Shown in pieces: positions 10,128 to 21,684 of a DNA stretch of 64,000 bases. Position 1 is the stretch's first letter; each line of letters begins with the position of its first letter. The position numbers were made by a program, and so were the translations under genes. The stretch comes from Shinisaurus crocodilurus (taxonomy: Eukaryota > Chordata > Lepidosauria > Squamata > Shinisauridae). The notes beneath the pieces are model-generated. The model saw only the letters and a list, made by a program, of their open reading frames with translations. It was not told the origin of the DNA and did not search any database. The stretch is from positions 185,005,970-185,069,969 of the forward strand of contig CM037880.1 of assembly GCA_021292165.1 (NCBI GenBank), in the 5' to 3' direction.

Positions 10128-11225
10128 AAAGTAAATCTTCCCACCTTTTGGCAGCTGAGCTCCTTCAGTCTTGAAATTCGCCCCAACCCTCCTTATTTCT
10201 TGTTCTTTTTAAAGGGAATTTGGGGATGGAAATGGCTGGGGGAAACCTCCCCTCCCCATGTCTGGTGGTCCAGATAAGTAAGTAAGTTAAAATAGAGGGG
10301 TAGCTGCAAACTATTTAACATAATATGTACTTAGTGTGACCCTTAATGAGGGAGATGTCTCTCATTTTATGCCAGGTAGGAGAGGCAGTTCCACTTCTTC
10401 CCTGACAGGGATCAGTCTCTCTTTGCCTGGGCTTTGGGGATGCTCAGAAGCACCAAGAATCTCTTTCTGGAGTATCTTCAAAGCCTGGTGTGAACTGAAA
10501 AACAAAACCCCTTCCCCAAATCCTCTGCATCTACCAGAGGACCTGGGGGAAGAGAAGGATAAGTGGGGACTAGAATTAATGGCTATCTACCAAAACCAAC
10601 CACAATCTGTGGACCCCGTGCTTGAGATCCTGTTTTCTTTGGCAAATAAAACAGATTTCAAACTGCTATGCAACTGTATTAAATATCTGCAGGTAGTAAT
10701 GGCAAGGTATTTGGACAGTTGGCCACTATGTGTCCAGATGATCTATTCTGGATAATGTGTCATCTCAGCAGACACGTGTTATTGTCTGACGGCTGCCTTC
10801 TTTTTCATCTCACAGACTTAATTCATGGGCCAAATCCTATTCTCACTAAAGCCAGTAGCATGGTTTCTTCAGCCGCTGATAAGAACACGCTTACTGAGGA
10901 AATCTTTTCCATTCACATTTTATTTGATCTTGTTTCGTACAAAGCATTCTACAATATCAAGTGTTTCATCAAAATATTCAGCACAGAAAAAGAATATAAC
11001 AAATTCCAGTAATGATAAACCTCATTTCCAGCCCATATACTACCCAACGATCCACAGCCCTTCCAACGTGTACTTCTTCCATGCCAAATAACAACACAGT
11101 TCAAGTTATGCATATGTCAGGCATCACAATCATATCAGAGAGAAGGGGGAAAGGGGTTTATTGCCAAAGGAATTTCTTCTTCAGTCCCAACATTGATATG
11201 TACATGTTATGCATGCAAGTGTAGA
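10128..11225. other. unassigned; contains one 139-codon open frame
   Basis: An open frame at 10336-10755 (plus) and shorter overlapping frames to 11224 show no recognised domain. The AT content rises after 10800. I do not call a gene. Confidence 0.3.
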
Positions 11226-12305
11226 TTTATTGTATATCCCATTATTGGTTTGAAGTAAACCAAGACAGAATGAATTAAAGAAGAGTGAATAGGATACATA
11301 GATTTCTCTTGAGGATACAGGGATTTGATCCCTCTATTTCCATGTAATATTGCAATAAGAAGCTTCTGTAACTTATTGCAATTGCATTTTCAGATCATCC
11401 CATGTGCTAAAAATACTGCTTATACAGTTACATGACTAAATTTTCCATTCTTCTGCCAGTTCCACTGACTCTACAAACTCTTTAATTAGACACACGCTTA
11501 AATGAGATACACATATGGGTGCAGTTTTTTTACATAGTAAAATCAAATGACATTTTAAACACATTTCAGTTAACAAAAATCTGTGTGCAACTGAAGGGCC
11601 AAGGAAATCCCCTTTCTGACACCCCCACCAAAAAAAAAAAAAAAAAAGCAACAAAGGAACTGCAATACAAAATACGTGAACGATTCTGCTTGATTCCCCC
11701 CCCCCCCTCTTCTGCAGTCATTTTATCAGGGACAAGGAATATTTTACAGTAGTGCACACATGAAGGTTGTATGCATTCCCCAGCATTAAATTGTGGTAGA
11801 AAATGAAAAACCTAATAGCATTTTGATATATTCCAGTTAGGTTTTCCATTAGGAGAAAAAGGTGATATGTTCACACCATTTGTCAGGAAACGAAGAAATG
11901 AAGAGAATGTTGACAATTTCATTACACTCTGGTTATGGGGTGATCCGCACTTACCTATTACAAGATAAAAAAAGCCTATTCAGGATATTATTAGTTGAAA
12001 ACATTACTGTTTATAGTTACTTTAAGTTGTGCTACAACTGTAGAGTTGATATAACGATACAGGCTACAGCTTTCAAAAGAGAGATCTCATATCACTTACA
12101 GGCAGCCTTAGCACATTTTTTTTTAAAAAAATATTTTTTTTGGTATTGGTTTGAATGACATAACATCAAACCAAGTCCTATGCTGCCAAATGGTCCTCTG
12201 ATAAGACAGTCCTAAAAAAATAAAATAAAGGAAAGTGACAGACCAGATATTAAATGTGCCTCAAAGTAGAGCACAGTTTTCTTTACTTCTGTATTTATTC
12301 AGAAG
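11226..12305. other. unassigned AT-rich DNA
   Basis: It holds an A run at 11630-11647 and a C run at 11697-11707. No gene is seen. Confidence 0.4.
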
Positions 12306-12387
12306 GGCTGCAATCCTGCACATCAGTTAAACTGCTTAAATCCTATCGACTTCTTAAGCAGCCCAATTGTGTCCAGGATTGCAGCCA
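12306..12387. mobile_element. short palindromic MITE
   Basis: GGCTGCAATCCTGCACATCA on the left mirrors GTCCAGGATTGCAGCC on the right, with a TTAAGCAG-type core. It is of the same general kind as the element at 2300. Confidence 0.55.
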
Positions 12388-12518
12388 AATCTCCCCCCCT
12401 GCCCCCCCCATGTTTTTCCACCTCTTTTACTGACCGTAAGATTTCTGCATTTGTGTAGAGAATATTTCCCCAGTGACCATTTCACAGCAAAGTCAGAGAG
12501 CTAACTGTGCAGCCCTAC

Positions 12519-12597
12519 TGCCTATTCAGCAGTGAGTCCCATTGAGTTCAGTGGGGGGGTTACTCCCAGGTAAGCAGGTATAGGACTGTGGCCTTAA
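12519..12597. mobile_element. short MITE (AGTCCCATTGAGTTCA type)
   Basis: Contains GTGAGTCCCATTGAGTTCAG, TTACTCCCAGGTAAGC and TATAGGACTGTGGCC, the order seen in the copies at 24348 and 58195. Confidence 0.55.
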
Positions 12598-12627
12598 GGT
12601 ACACTCACAGAATGCAAAGGGGCAGGA

Positions 12628-12880
12628 GAGGTTAAGTTGTAGCTTCGGTCTGCGCATCTGGTAAGTGTCCTGACCCAAGGACCTGAGGGCAGGGGAGGAG
12701 AACCTGTGGCCCTTCAGCTGTTGATAGACTCCAAACCCCATCAGTCCCAACTGGCATGGCCAGGGAGTTCTAGTCCAACAGCTGGATGGCTGCAGGTTCC
12801 CCACTCCTGGCTTCATCAGATCGCCTTCCTTGGTTCAGGAGACTTACCAACTGAGCAGACGAAAGCTACAACTTAAGGGG
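12628..12880. repeat. large foldback with an hAT MITE in its loop
   Basis: The left arm 12628-12680 (GAGGTTAAGTTGTAGCTTCG ... CCTGACCCAAGG) is a close reverse complement of the right arm 12828-12880 (CCTTGGTTCAGGAGACTTAC ... AGCTACAACTTAAG). The loop is almost wholly occupied by a second palindrome, the hAT-like MITE at 12690-12809. Confidence 0.65.
12690..12809. mobile_element. hAT-like palindromic MITE
   Basis: The termini CAGGGGAGGAGAACCTGTGG and CAGGTTCCCCACTCCTG are inverted repeats, with an inner pair CCAAACCCCATCAGTCCCAA / GGGAGTTCTAGTCC. The octamers on either side (CCTGAGGG and GCTTCATC) do not match, so a target duplication is not preserved. Confidence 0.6.
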
Positions 12881-12897
12881 ATCTTGTTGGGTACTAT

Positions 12898-13949
12898 TAG
12901 CCCATGTGGTAAAACACCACACATCCAGCTCCTGGAGATCCTTATGTGCAGCTGTATGAGTGCAGTCCATTGCTCTGCCCGAGAAACTGTGGACCAGTCA
13001 CTGTACTATTCAACTTTAATTAAGTTTTGCTCAGATTTCCACAGTCTTGTGCAATGAATATAAAATTGCAACTTTGAAAGAAGTTGGGGGGGAGCTAAGC
13101 TCTGGTTTGATTAAAACAGAGCTCAGTGGGATTTGTAAAATAGAGGATTACATTTGGGACTTCTTACTGTACAATAAATACCAAAGACCTGTCCTTGCCG
13201 TGTATGAAAATAAGGAAGCAAAAAGCAGGAACATTTACCAAAGGAAAGGTCATTTGTTTCATGGTGAATTTTTAATTAAAGACCAAGGCCCAATTTAAAA
13301 GTGATGATGGTGTGTGTGTGTGTGTGTGTGTGTGTAGGGTGTGTGTGTTACACACAGCTGGCATTGTGTACTTGTACTCTGTAAAGCACCATTCACAATG
13401 ATGGTTCTATATAAATAAATCGTCATCATTATTGCCATGGTTAAATTGGGCTGCCAGTCTGCATGCATGCAGCATTCGCAGATCAGTATGGCTCGCAGCT
13501 AGACCATTTCTTCCTGGCCTGCTAAAAAACAACAGGTGGAGACGTTTGGCAACCCTGTTCTAACTTGATGCCAGCCACTTGTAAACCTGCCTCGGTCATC
13601 AGTTTTTGCCTAGAGTTGCCTAAATCGGACTTGAGAATGCATTCACGTGGACAAATTGGTGTGTTGAGAGTGTGTGCTGCGCAGATCCATGCAGAGTTTA
13701 AGAGGCAATGCAACAACTTTATTATCTTTCCGGCTTGTAACTCAAGTGAAATCAACAGCATTGTGACAAACAATCCAAAGTGAGTAGATGTAGATATAGA
13801 TATATATTTGCAGAGGAGCAATAAATGTGGGTTGAGTTACAAGCTAAGAGATTGCTAAAGAATATGTTGGGAGCACTCTGATGATGTAGCAGAAGCTGTA
13901 TTGACATGATTATTAGTGCCTGAAACAGACAGACCACTAAGGGCCATAT
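12898..13949. other. unassigned DNA with TG microsatellite and LINE-like tail
   Basis: An interrupted (TG)n run lies at 13307-13350. A LINE-like end (TACTCTGTAAAGCACCATTC ... TATATAAATAAAT) lies at 13367-13421. The rest is unrecognised. Confidence 0.45.
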
Positions 13950-14188
13950 ATTATTTAGTATTATTAATTATTACATTCATATTCCGACTGTTTTCCTCTT
14001 TCAAGGAACCCGAGGTGGCTTACATAGTCCTCTTCCTCTCTCTTTTATCCCCACAACAACTCTGTGAGGTAGGTTAGGTTGAGAGTCAGTGACTGTCCCA
14101 AAGTCACCCAGTGAGCTTCACAACTGAGTGGCCACTAGAACCCAGCCCTCTCAAGTTCCAGCCCAACACTCTAACCACCGCACCACAC
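13950..14188 (-). mobile_element. squamate tRNA-derived SINE, diverged
   Basis: Plus-strand landmarks of the reversed copy are AAGGAACCCGAGGTGGCTTA, CTCTGTGAGGTAGGTTAGG, GTCACCCAGTGAGCTTCAC and CAACACTCTAACCACCGCAC. It is full length but more diverged than the copy at 680. Confidence 0.85.
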
Positions 14189-15339
14189 ATATAGAGAAGT
14201 AAATAACTTGTTGAATGATATATTGTATTTTGCTTGCATTTTGGCCATAGTGAGCTGGTTGTGTAAGCTTTCCAGCATGGGCTCAGATTGGAAATGCATG
14301 TGCCATTGGACAATTGGTGTTTATATAGTAGATTACTTTCTTACTAAAGGCAGAATGCATATTACATGCAATGCTTTCCCAACACATTGTGGGCAAAATA
14401 GTTGTGTGAATTGCCTCAAGAGAGTTTGTAACCAAGTATTTCCACTTTAGCTGATTTATGGGTCAATGTAATAAAATATTATATACACACAAACACAATC
14501 CACAACCAAAGCTATGTGAATCTGAATGGTGTTCAATGCAGAATGTGAATCTGAATGGTGTTCATGACTTCTTTGCTTATACATACATATACACTCACAC
14601 ACACACACACACGCACAGATATTTTTTTCCATCTTGATCTTATTTTGTTAGAGGCAATTGGTATTTTTTAAAAGCTAGAGATCAACTGTTCTATAATATA
14701 GCAACGATGGAATGAATTTGTAGCATCAGCCTAATAAGCCTTGACATGTTAAATATAGGTTACTATGCCAGAGCTCTGCATTATGAAAAGCTTCCATGTA
14801 GTTACTGTGGTATAGATGGTGCCAGTTGGAGTAGCGATTGGATGGTAAAACACAAGGGATTAATATAGCAAGACTAGATGAACTTAATCAGACTAGATGG
14901 GGCTGATTTATAAACTTGAGTCTAGCTTTGTAAAGACTGTAGCTCCAGGAAGAAATCAAATCCACCTCATCTTGTATGGGCCTCACGCATCTTGTAAGGC
15001 AGAAACGGCAACAGACCCACAGGGAATTTTCCATTCGGATTGTTCTATGACTTTGCCCCATCTTCTTTTGAAAATTAAAAATGAAAATGTACATTGAGTA
15101 AATAATTAAAAGCAATTCCAAAATAGAATGCCTTGTGATCTTTGGTGAAACCCACTTCTCTTGGTGCATTCATGACATGGGAATCACTGCATCATGGTTC
15201 CTCGATGCATGATGAGATAAAGTCAGAAGTGCTGAGCCACATGGGAAGAGTCTGGCAGCATCCAACTGTGTCATTCAGCTAGTGCAAATGATGCTGATAG
15301 AAACTAGGTTCCAAACTATGCGCGAGAGGAGAATCCAAC
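14189..15339. other. unassigned DNA with a 29-bp tandem duplication
   Basis: ATGTGAATCTGAATGGTGTT starts at 14514 and again at 14543. An (AC)n tract lies near 14595-14613. No gene recognised. Confidence 0.45.
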
Positions 15340-15512
15340 TAAAGTTATGTTTGTGCAAGTGAGGTTGCACAAGCAGTTGTGCAACTGCTTGCACATTGCA
15401 CTACTGCTTGCACATTGCACTTGCAGAACTGGTTGTGCAGCCACTTGCACATTATGATTGCACAACTGGTTTCACAAGTGTAATGCACAACTACTTGCAC
15501 AATGCAAAGATT
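15340..15512. repeat. degenerate TTGCACAA minisatellite
   Basis: Units of about 22-26 bases with the core CTTGCACATTGCAC and its complement-like variant GTGCAACTGCTTGCAC repeat five to seven times. The units themselves contain TGCACAA/TTGTGCA inverted repeats, so the array can fold in several ways. Confidence 0.7.
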
Positions 15513-15689
15513 TGACAGAGCTCTGCTAACACTATGATACTGCCCTGTGGCTGTCCTCTGACATAACTGCAGGTATCTAATGTTACCTGGGTGGGATGGG
15601 AAGGAGCTGCCAAACTAGGGAAGTATGAGAAATTCTTTTCAGTTTCTTTCATTTCCTTTATTTATTTATTTTTTACCAGAATTTACCTA

Positions 15690-16060
15690 GTTCGCACTGC
15701 CCAGAACTGAACGCAGACCTGAATCTGTAGTCAAAGTCTGTACATTTCAAATCTTGGGATGCAATTCACAGAACTCCCCAAAAATGAGTTAGAAAAATGC
15801 ATACATTTGAAAAATGCTCACTTTTGAGAAATGCAAATACACATGCTTTAATCAATGGGAGAAACTGTGTACATTTTAAACATGAGCGCAATTGATGCAT
15901 ACATTTAGAAAAGTGTGCATGAAAATATTTACAGATTTTCATGCAAAGCCAATACAAAAACCTGAGTTCATGATCGGATATGGACATGAATTGGGACGTG
16001 CTTTGAGGTGGAATTCAGAGAACTTCGATAAGCTCAAGTTTTGCTGATTCATGTATCCCT
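15690..16060 (-). repeat. AT-rich dispersed repeat, likely reversed copy
   Basis: Irregular AAATGCATACATTTGAAAA-like units, bordered by CAGAACTCCCCAAAAATGAG and TTCAGAGAACTTCGATAAGC. The texture matches the repeat at 2520, but the alignment is weak and the strand is a guess. Confidence 0.35.
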
Positions 16061-16889
16061 ATGCCACCCTACAGTGGCTTCCATGACACAGCTATGAGGT
16101 GACAAGTGATTTTATTTTTTAAAAAGAACTTCTGCATATGGTTAATGCAACATGTACAGTAGGAAGAAGCCATTTTAAAATCAAATGATAGCTCCCAGAA
16201 ATGTGACTTATTTAATTGTCATGATCTGCGGACATACAATTTCTAGTGTTATGAACAGACACTCTCCTATAGATGAACATTATCACTTACCAATTCCAAA
16301 TTATTCCATAGACAACAAAACAGAGCATCCTCACTTTCCTCTGGGGCATTCCCTTTGCCATAATGGTAAAATAGGTGGAAGTACTAACCAAGATGATGAG
16401 AGTGTTAACATTTGAACACATACCATGAAATTTGGTGTAATGTTATGACACAGATATTCGAAATACAAACATGAAGAAGTATTTATAATAAACACAGTGC
16501 TTGAAAAACAAAACAAACGTTGATTGCCTTTCTTTCCCTTCAGTCTTTATGATGGTAGTGCTAAAGGGAACATATTAAATAAGCTAAAGGAAGCATATTA
16601 AATTGTAGCAGAAAAAAAGAAAGAGATCATTTCCAGTCTTGCTACCTCAGACTTTTAACAGGAGATGCCATGAAATGTTTATGGGCCCTTTTAAAAGCAA
16701 CACGCATGCTCTACGACAGGGTCATGGCACCACTCCTAATTTGACTACCACGAGTCACAACCATGGTGCAATTTGGGCATGAAAAAAGGCCTACTTATGG
16801 ACAGATGGTTCTATGAAATGGCTTTCTTAGCTTAAATGGAGAATTTATATCAACTAATATTATACAAGGCACTATGTGAAATATTCAAA
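16061..16889. other. unassigned non-coding DNA
   Basis: A repeat-poor stretch. Around 16140-16520 the composition is even and AT-rich, with no recognised motif. Confidence 0.35.
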
Positions 16890-17480
16890 AATTCTATGGG
16901 TTGGATCTATACTTGTGCAATAGGACTCTCCGTTGCCCTCCTCCACAGTGCTCTGGAGGGTCAGGGGAATTAGCAAAATCCAGATTGGTTCCCCTGCCCT
17001 TACTTTTGAGTAAAACAAAGGGGGAAAGGCATAGCTGTTAGCTACGCCTTTAAAGTAACGTGTTGTTTGACCCCAAAAATCTTTTGTTTAGAGGGTTTGG
17101 GGCTAGTGGCTTTGCCATCATGTTTGGGACAGAGATGTTTCCCCTCATATCATTTGTTTTGTAAGAATACAGACAATGCTGATTCCTTCCTGCACCCCAC
17201 CCCCTCCCCAGAATAAGTCTTGGAGGGGAGACAGTGAAATTATGCAATGGCATCTTCTTCCTCTCCTCTCCTCCTCTTCCTCCTCCTCCTCCTCCTCTCC
17301 CCCTCACTCACAGCATGGGACACTATGGGAGATGTAGCTCTCCCAAGGGCTCCTTCAGCTCCCAATAGCTCCCAAGGCAGGGGATGACATTCCCCCCCCC
17401 CAGTCCGTCGGATTGGCCCAGGAATTTTTTTCAGTTTCCCCAATTTTTCCCCTCCTGGGAAATTCAGAAAATTTTTGCTC
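16890..17480. repeat. GC-rich repeat cluster with purine/pyrimidine tract
   Basis: A block at 16974-17100 (CCAGATTGGTTCCCCTGCCC, CTTACTTTTGAGTAA, CTTTAAAGTAACGTG) resembles 42501-42620 (CCAGATTGGTTTCCTTGTGC, CTTACTTTTAGGAGTAA, TTTTAAAAGTAATATG). A (TCC)n-like tract occupies 17250-17305. Confidence 0.4.
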
Positions 17481-18341
17481 CAATCCAAGAAGAGTGTCAG
17501 AGAGCTTTCCCATCTCTAAGGACACCTGTGCCAGGTGCTGCTACCCACTCAGCAACGGTGTGCCTGCACTATGCTAAATTAATAGGTGTCCTGGTGCATC
17601 TGCTGCCAATTCCTGATGTTTTCTGGTAAAGATGCCCCAATCAGCAGCTGCAGCTGGTAGCCTGCCAGCGAACAACTGCACAAATTGCTGCTGCCAACCA
17701 CTTCTGTTCCTGAAGAAGGTTCTGAGGCCCGAGTACACACAGCCCCATGTGCTGGTACCCAGACTAGGTCTCACTCCAAGGTTTCCGGTTCAAACAATGG
17801 AGTCCCTGACAGTTGAATGTGAGGGAAATGATACATTTGGTGTTATGAATGATCAAGGCTGCAATATATTACCATATCAACTGCACTGTTAGAATCCAAT
17901 CTGGTATCACAATGCCAAATCCAAGGGATCACTCATCCTTTAAGCTGCTTAAGCCCTTCACAGATAATGACCCACCCTAACCCCCTTCCCTGTTTCTACA
18001 TGTGAGATATTCTGACTGTGTTGTGATCGAAGCAAATGCTAATCATCTTTCAATTTGCCAAGCCCAGGCCCGAAGTGGTAACAAACAATACACTCAAGTA
18101 TACCCCAACATGAGCTAAAGCTTCGACAACTGAAACTCTTTTACAATTGATAATACTCAAGGAGGCAAACAGCTGGAGAAGTGATGAAGGAGAAAAAGCC
18201 CACAACTCATTTATGTCCAATTACATAAGGGACATGTCATAGTCTCCAACTGCCCGGAAAATGCCAGGACCATCACGAAAACCCTTAAGCCATCACGACT
18301 TCTTACTTTGTTATGCAGAGTCCCGAATTCCCCTGCCTCCG
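17481..18341. other. unassigned non-coding DNA
   Basis: No gene or family recognised. Opposed short frames around 17574-17892 have no known domain. Confidence 0.35.
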
Positions 18342-18456
18342 GCAAGCTACTTTAAGCTGCTCTTAAAGGGGCCATGGGCAAAATTGCAGCTAAGCGAAAA
18401 CTGCAACCTTAGCTGCAATTTTGACAATGGCCCCTTTAAGAGTACTTCTGCTTAGC
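18342..18456. repeat. strong foldback element
   Basis: The left arm 18342-18394 (CTCTTAAAGGGGCCATGGGC, AAAATTGCAGCTAAG) pairs with the right arm 18408-18456 (CTTAGCTGCAATTTTGACAA, TGGCCCCTTTAAGAG) around a 13-base loop. The arms are highly complementary, so this is a young MITE or a long RNA-hairpin former. Confidence 0.75.
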
Positions 18457-19121
18457 CTCGAATGGCCGCCCACAGAGAGAAAGTAAGCAGGGAGGGAACA
18501 GAGGGTGTGTGTGCGTGTGTGTGCACGTGTGCGCATGCCTTACCTGCTGCCTCTGCTGGGTGAAAAGAAAAGGCAGTGGAGGCTGCACCCACTGGCCTGG
18601 ACCAAGCAAGGGAGAGGTGAATGAGGGAATTTTTATCACATGATTCCTATCTTTATATTGCCAGAGATTTTATTTCCTAACAGAGCTGACTCTGTGCCTC
18701 TAACAGGTGAGGTTACAGTGTCAGAAGGAAACGCAAGAAACTTCCCCTTCTCTCAGAAGATCTATGTTTGGGGGTGTGGGTGAGTGGGTAAGCTTCACCT
18801 GTTGAATTTGTGCCAATCCTGACAATTTTAAAACAAAAAGAAAGAGATTGCCCTGCAAACACTGACCCCACCCCCCATGAAAAACACCAGATATCAACAA
18901 TTAAGGGTATAAATAAGGTTAAAAAAAATTACAAAAGCCACTTATAATTCTGGAAAAGTCATCCTAGCACTGGCACTGCTGCTGCCATCTCTTCTTCTAG
19001 CAAGGAGCAGCAGTTCACAGTTATCCCTCAATTGCACCATACTTCTTCACACAATGCATAATCAATTTGCTGCCACAAGATGTGATGGTCAGTGCTGTAG
19101 AAAGCTTTAAAACATATACAC
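18457..19121. other. unassigned DNA with GT-rich tract
   Basis: A GTGTGTGCG-type tract lies at 18505-18535. No gene. Confidence 0.35.
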
Positions 19122-19196
19122 TTCCCTGTGAGTAAGTCCCATTGAATGTAATAGGACTTACTTCTACACATGCATAGGATTGCACTGTTATTCTGT
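19122..19196. mobile_element. short MITE (AAGTCCCATTGAATG type)
   Basis: AGTAAGTCCCATTGAATGTA, then ACTTACTTCTACACATGCAT and AGGATTGCACTGTTA. This is the family of 24348 and 58195. Confidence 0.6.
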
Positions 19197-19805
19197 TTTC
19201 AGAGCAGTGGTAAATTTTGCTTGGCTCTACCTGTGTACCCCATGTGAAAGTCTTTTTCTAACACATGCTGAAGTGCAATGGAGAAAGCTCTCTGTCTACA
19301 GTAATGATTAGGATTATTCTGCAGGGATTTTGGATTGTTTTTTTTTTTAAATGCATTAGAAGGGAGTTAACAGAAAACACACCCTCCTCAAGAGAAAGAA
19401 AGAAAGAAAATCCCAACTACCTCAAATAGCAGCAACAAACATCATCATTTCATTTTGGCATTATTGTTCAATCACAGTGTTGTTCTTCTTGTTTTTTAAT
19501 AAAGTACAATAGAGCCCACATTTTTTTTTTCCTGAGTGGAGAAAATAGGAACTTGCAGGGTGGGCCTGTGAACCACTTTGCACACTCAGAGATATCTAAA
19601 TGTTAAATATTATTATTTCTTTGGCAAACAACTAATGAGAACAAAGCCACCATGGAGGGATCCATTTTTAAAGTGGGAGGGAGATCTTTAAAACAAGGAG
19701 TTTCCTGCACAATGTGGGGAAAGTAGGCTGAAAGTTGTGTTTGGCTGAAATAATGGCATATTCCTCCCCGGTTTACCCCTTCCTACCATTTGTTGTCGCC
19801 TCTAT
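19197..19805. other. unassigned non-coding DNA
   Basis: A T run at 19340, a GAAA tract near 19394-19408 and a T run near 19521. No gene. Confidence 0.35.
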
Positions 19806-19938
19806 ATTACATTTTAGATTGTAAGCTCTTTGGGGCAGGGAACTGTTCTCTTATACTCGGTAAAGCACCATGCACATTGATGCTACAAATTACAATAATA
19901 ATAATAATGATAACAACAGCAATCACCATCATCATGAT
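19806..19938 (+). mobile_element. LINE-like 3' tail with AAT/CAT repeat
   Basis: TTAGATTGTAAGCTCTTTGG, TATACTCGGTAAAGCACCAT, GCACATTGATG, then (AAT)n and ATC-rich simple sequence to about 19938. It is the same tail family as 4297 and 13367. Confidence 0.6.
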
Positions 19939-20074
19939 GGGTCTGGAGATCAAAGTGACGCAGGTTGGGCTGAGAGACAGTGACTGGTCCAACATCACCC
20001 AGTGAGTGGGGATTTGAACTCTGAGTTCCCCAGTTAAAATCCAAACCCCTAAACACTGCACCACACTGGCTTTC
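19939..20074 (-). mobile_element. squamate tRNA-derived SINE, partial
   Basis: The reversed copy holds GGTTGGGCTGAGAGACAGTG, ACATCACCCAGTGAGTG and CTGCACCACACTGGCTTTC, that is, the head and middle. The 3' body and tail are missing or replaced by the simple sequence to the left. Confidence 0.75.
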
Positions 20075-20993
20075 AGGTGGGGAGAGATGTTGCTGAAGTT
20101 CATGTTCAGGCATTTGCCTGGATGCAGGGGGCCTTAAAGTGGGTAGAGGGTTGGGGCTATGCATGCTGGCCCTGCCCCCCACATCTCCAGTTGTGCTAGT
20201 CCTGCCCCTTTCAGTTCAAGTCTTGCCATGTTGAATTGGCACGGCCTGAAAGAGAGCTCTCCTTGGGTTCACTTGAATGTGGTGTGTGTGTTTGGGGCGG
20301 GGTAAGATCAGAGTCTATCTCACTCCAGAGAGTGTCAGTGGGGGTGTGACAGGGTCCAATTTGACTCATGGCTGGGCTCAGAATATTTCTCAATTTGGGG
20401 AATAACTCAGTTCCCCGAGTACAATCCCCAACTGGATTTCAGATTTATTTAGTTTTGTGGACATTGTTCTCTGCCATTGTCTGCCCTACCTTTTGGCACC
20501 AGATTCTCCTCCTCAGGAATATGACATCGCAGTGCTTTGTAGCAAGTAAGATCTGGCTACATGCTGATCTCCCTGAAGTTAGAGTTAGGGTAATGCTTCC
20601 TGGATCCGTCACACGAGTGACCCTAGCCAATCAGGGATGACACAGTGAATGCGATGACATCGCTGAAGGTAAATAAAGCCTATTTGGGGCTCTGCTTCCG
20701 GAACAGGCAAACACTTTCATCCCCTTGAAAACTTGCTCAAGGGGGGAAGCTTTCAACGCTGATAAAAATATTCAGAAAAATCACCCCACTTTTTGGCTCA
20801 GCCTTATTAGTAATGATAGAATGATATATCCTTATGTGGTGAGATTTAGCATCACTCATATTAATACTGAGCTCAGTCCCAGCATGCTGACAGCTGAGTC
20901 TGTAGCCAAAAGCACTCCTGTCCCTACCAAGAAATAAGAGAGATATGGCTGCATGTTCAGGTGAACCCCAAGATTTGTAGAACTATAACAAAG
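20075..20993. other. unassigned; possible LTR-like stretch
   Basis: Near 20340-20760 there are a CCAATCAGG box (about 20617), a GTAAATAAAGCCTATTTGGG polyadenylation-like site and a TGTGACAGGG start. These are loosely LTR-like, but no flanking duplication or partner LTR was found. Confidence 0.3.
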
Positions 20994-20995
20994 CA

Positions 20996-21434
20996 GGGCG
21001 CAATCCTATCCAAACTCGGAGGGTTATAGGCATCCTATGGAGGGCAGGGCTTCCCATGCGCGCCTCTCACTCTGTAAAGCACTTTACAGAGTGCTTTACA
21101 CTCTGACCGATTGTAACTGTCTACGTGCGTTGCGTCAGAACAGGAGGGGAAGAGGCTGAGGCGCAGCCAGGATACCTGGTATCTTGGTGGCGCTGGTCTC
21201 CTCCCCTCCCCATACCCAAGAACGCCCACAAAAGCCCTTCCCTGAGGTTGCTCTCATGACCGCAAAGAAACCGCCAGCATGGTTCTTTCTGCACCAGCTG
21301 CGCAGGGGGGAGGGGGACCCGAGCATGGATCCCCAGCTCCGAGGTTGGAGCAATTTTCTGACCTCATAGTAGCTGGGGATCTGATAAATCCTATGGCCGT
21401 CTAGACGCCGGCTAGTGGCCTTAGGATTGCACTG
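20996..21434 (+). mobile_element. GC-rich non-autonomous element, copy 1
   Basis: Starts GGGCGCAATCCTATCC and ends CCTTAGGATTGCACTG, so the ends are inverted. Inside it shares, in order with copies 2 and 3, GGCAGCC-like blocks, AGGATACCTGGTATC, CCGGCATGGTTCTTTC-like sequence, CAGCTCCGAGGTTGGAGC and CCGTCTAGACGCCGGC. A 26-base palindrome CACTCTGTAAAG-CA-CTTTACAGAGTG sits at 21068-21093. The open frames inside are not genes. Confidence 0.65.
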
Positions 21435-21684
21435 TTGAAGTTGGAATGAGTACTTCCACCCTGCACACATACACTTTCATGGGGATATTTGTCTTCCATG
21501 AAGGGAAGGGCATTTGTCTCAGATTTTCAGGGGTGGTTGGTTGGATGAAATTCTAAAATGTGATGAAGTTATCTGATTTGTTCAACTGCAACATACTGCT
21601 GCAGCAAGGGGGATCTCAGCTAGTTTTAACTTACGGAAACCTCTGCAAACCCTTTTGTTTTGTTGCAGATAGTTTATTTTTCCT
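21435..21684. other. unassigned non-coding DNA
   Basis: Nothing recognised. Confidence 0.35.

Noticed and set aside
15340..15512. CRISPR array
   Set aside because: Irregular unit length, units that merge without unique spacers, and a vertebrate context; it is a minisatellite.
17250..17305. promoter-associated TCC tract
   Set aside because: No CpG island, TATA or gene start near it; simple sequence within a repeat cluster.
20340..20760. second LTR
   Set aside because: CCAATCAGG and GTAAATAAAGCC boxes are suggestive, but no paired ends or target duplication were found.
21135..21470. 111-codon minus-strand frame
   Set aside because: Inside GC-rich repeat copy 1.
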